NCBI GenBank assembly: GCA_000023185.1
Contig: CP001622.1
Coordinates: 1,240,001-1,304,000, forward strand
Length of the DNA stretch: 64,000 nucleotides
Reading direction: 5' to 3'
Source: Rhizobium leguminosarum bv. trifolii WSM1325
GTDB lineage: Bacteria > Pseudomonadota > Alphaproteobacteria > Rhizobiales > Rhizobiaceae
The notes under the pieces were generated by a model, which saw nothing but the letters and a program-made list of their open reading frames with translations, searched no databases and was not told where the DNA came from. Positions 63,363 through 64,000 of this stretch are shown in pieces; position 1 is the first letter of the stretch, and each line of letters begins with the position of its first letter. The translations under genes and the position numbers were made by a program.

Positions 63363-63830
63363 TTAACGCTTGGAGAACTGGAACGAGCGGCGGGCCTTTG
63401 CCTTGCCGTACTTCTTGCGTTCGACGACGCGGCTGTCGCGGGTCAGGAAGCCGCCCTTCTTCAGCACCGCGCGCAGGCCCGGTTCGAAATAGGTGAGCGC
63501 CTTGGACACGCCATGGCGAACCGCACCGGCCTGGCCGGAGAGGCCGCCGCCGGCAACGGTTGCGACGATGTCGAACTGGCCGTCACGGGCAGCCGCAACG
63601 ATCGGCTGGCGCAGGATCATCTGCAGCACCGGACGTGCGAAATATTCCGCGAATTCCTTGCCGTTGACGGTGATCTTGCCGGAGCCCGGCTTGACCCAGA
63701 CGCGGGCGACGGCGTTCTTGCGCTTGCCGGTCGCGTAGGAGCGGCCGAGCGAATCGACCTTGCGGACGTGGGCCGGAGCAGCAGCTTCGGAAACCGTGCC
63801 GAGATCCTTCAGGGAGGAGAGGTCAGCCAT
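63363..63830 (-). CDS. rpsI: Small-subunit ribosomal protein S9
   Basis: A 155-residue protein with the S9 core [20 protein letters not shown] and the C-terminal basic tail ending SFQFSKR, whose last residues reach the ribosomal P-site. The N-terminal 30-residue extension is typical of alphaproteobacteria. Its ATG lies one base after the rplM stop. Confidence 0.98.
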   Translation of the reverse strand: MADLSSLKDLGTVSEAAAPAHVRKVDSLGRSYATGKRKNAVARVWVKPGSGKITVNGKEFAEYFARPVLQMILRQPIVAAARDGQFDIVATVAGGGLSGQAGAVRHGVSKALTYFEPGLRAVLKKGGFLTRDSRVVERKKYGKAKARRSFQFSKR

Positions 63831-63831
63831 A

Positions 63832-64000
63832 TCAGGCGCTCCTTACGTTCTTTTTGTTGAGCGCGGCAACGTCGAGGGCGACCGGCTGCTGGGCTTCATG
63901 GGGATGGTTGGAGCCGGCGTAAACGCGCAGGTTCTTCATCTGGCGACGGCCGAGCGGGCCACGCGGAACCATGCGTTCGACGGCCTTTTCGAGGACGCGC
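63832..64000 (-). CDS. rplM: Large-subunit ribosomal protein L13 (C-terminal part, cut by window edge)
   Basis: The last 55 residues are present: [20 protein letters not shown], then [20 protein letters not shown] and a tail [14 protein letters not shown]. This is the conserved C-terminal region of L13. The gene begins outside the window and is followed by rpsI with a one-base gap. Confidence 0.96.
   Translation of the reverse strand, partial: RVLEKAVERMVPRGPLGRRQMKNLRVYAGSNHPHEAQQPVALDVAALNKKNVRSA

Overview
The window reads as a piece of chromosome from a Rhizobium of the R. etli / R. leguminosarum group. This rests on GC-rich alphaproteobacterial genes in rhizobial order (glyA-nrdR-ribD-ribE, ribH-nusB, DUF177-plsX-fabH-ihfA-MerR, LdtR next to its L,D-transpeptidase, rplM-rpsI), a BcsN-type cellulose locus, and copies of rhizobial intergenic repeats including two RIME1-like elements. 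The species call is an inference from gene content and recall, not from a search.

Layout. 0-3 kb: a DMT permease (cut by the window edge), aminoacyl-tRNA-protein transferase, an RDD membrane protein and hemB, all on the minus strand. 3-6 kb: DUF6163 protein, MarR-type LdtR and its L,D-transpeptidase. 6-19.6 kb: the glyA-nrdR-ribD-ribE and ribH-nusB blocks, normally close together, are separated here by about 8.9 kb. That stretch holds rfbCBDA (dTDP-L-rhamnose), a large two-part glycosyltransferase-like gene, an AT-richer DUF4422-like gene, and a GNAT, a cupin and a small secreted protein. 19.7-27.2 kb: a proton-pumping pyrophosphatase, BamE, and the conserved cbp-chaperone/DUF177/plsX/fabH/ihfA/merR run. 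27.2-30 kb: a single-domain response regulator facing a hybrid histidine kinase, and a DUF1236 protein. 30.2-39.3 kb: the cellulose operon bcsN-bcsA-bcsB-bcsZ-TPR gene with overlapping genes. 39.4-43 kb: HAD phosphatase, tRNA-Pro(GGG), a methyltransferase and a group of very small rhizobial proteins. 43-48.8 kb: ROK regulator, GNAT and a CUT1 sugar importer lacking its own ATPase. 48.8-57 kb: a second polysaccharide locus (O-antigen-ligase-like polymerase, PHPT initiating transferase, GT4, Wza-like exporter, Wzc-like co-polymerase with a degenerate kinase domain, FemAB/CelD-like protein), resembling the unipolar polysaccharide/glucomannan loci of Agrobacterium and Rhizobium. 57-64 kb: DUF2842, heme A synthase, TauE/SafE permease, argC, agmatinase, a CmlA/FloR-like exporter, rpsI and the end of rplM.

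The main theme is the cell surface: peptidoglycan cross-linking (ldtR/ldtP), LPS rhamnose (rfb), cellulose (bcs) and a Wzy-type adhesive polysaccharide, embedded in core housekeeping genes. The most unusual sequence feature is a mosaic palindromic repeat of about 183 bp sitting in frame inside ribD, predicted to add about 61 residues to the protein. Other notable points are a RIME1 copy that supplies the stop codon of the DUF2842 gene, a CmlA-like exporter with a hairpin-containing leader, a Wzc-like protein without a Walker A lysine, and a TTG-started 49-residue membrane protein. I saw no CRISPR array, insertion sequence, phage or clearly new multi-gene system.
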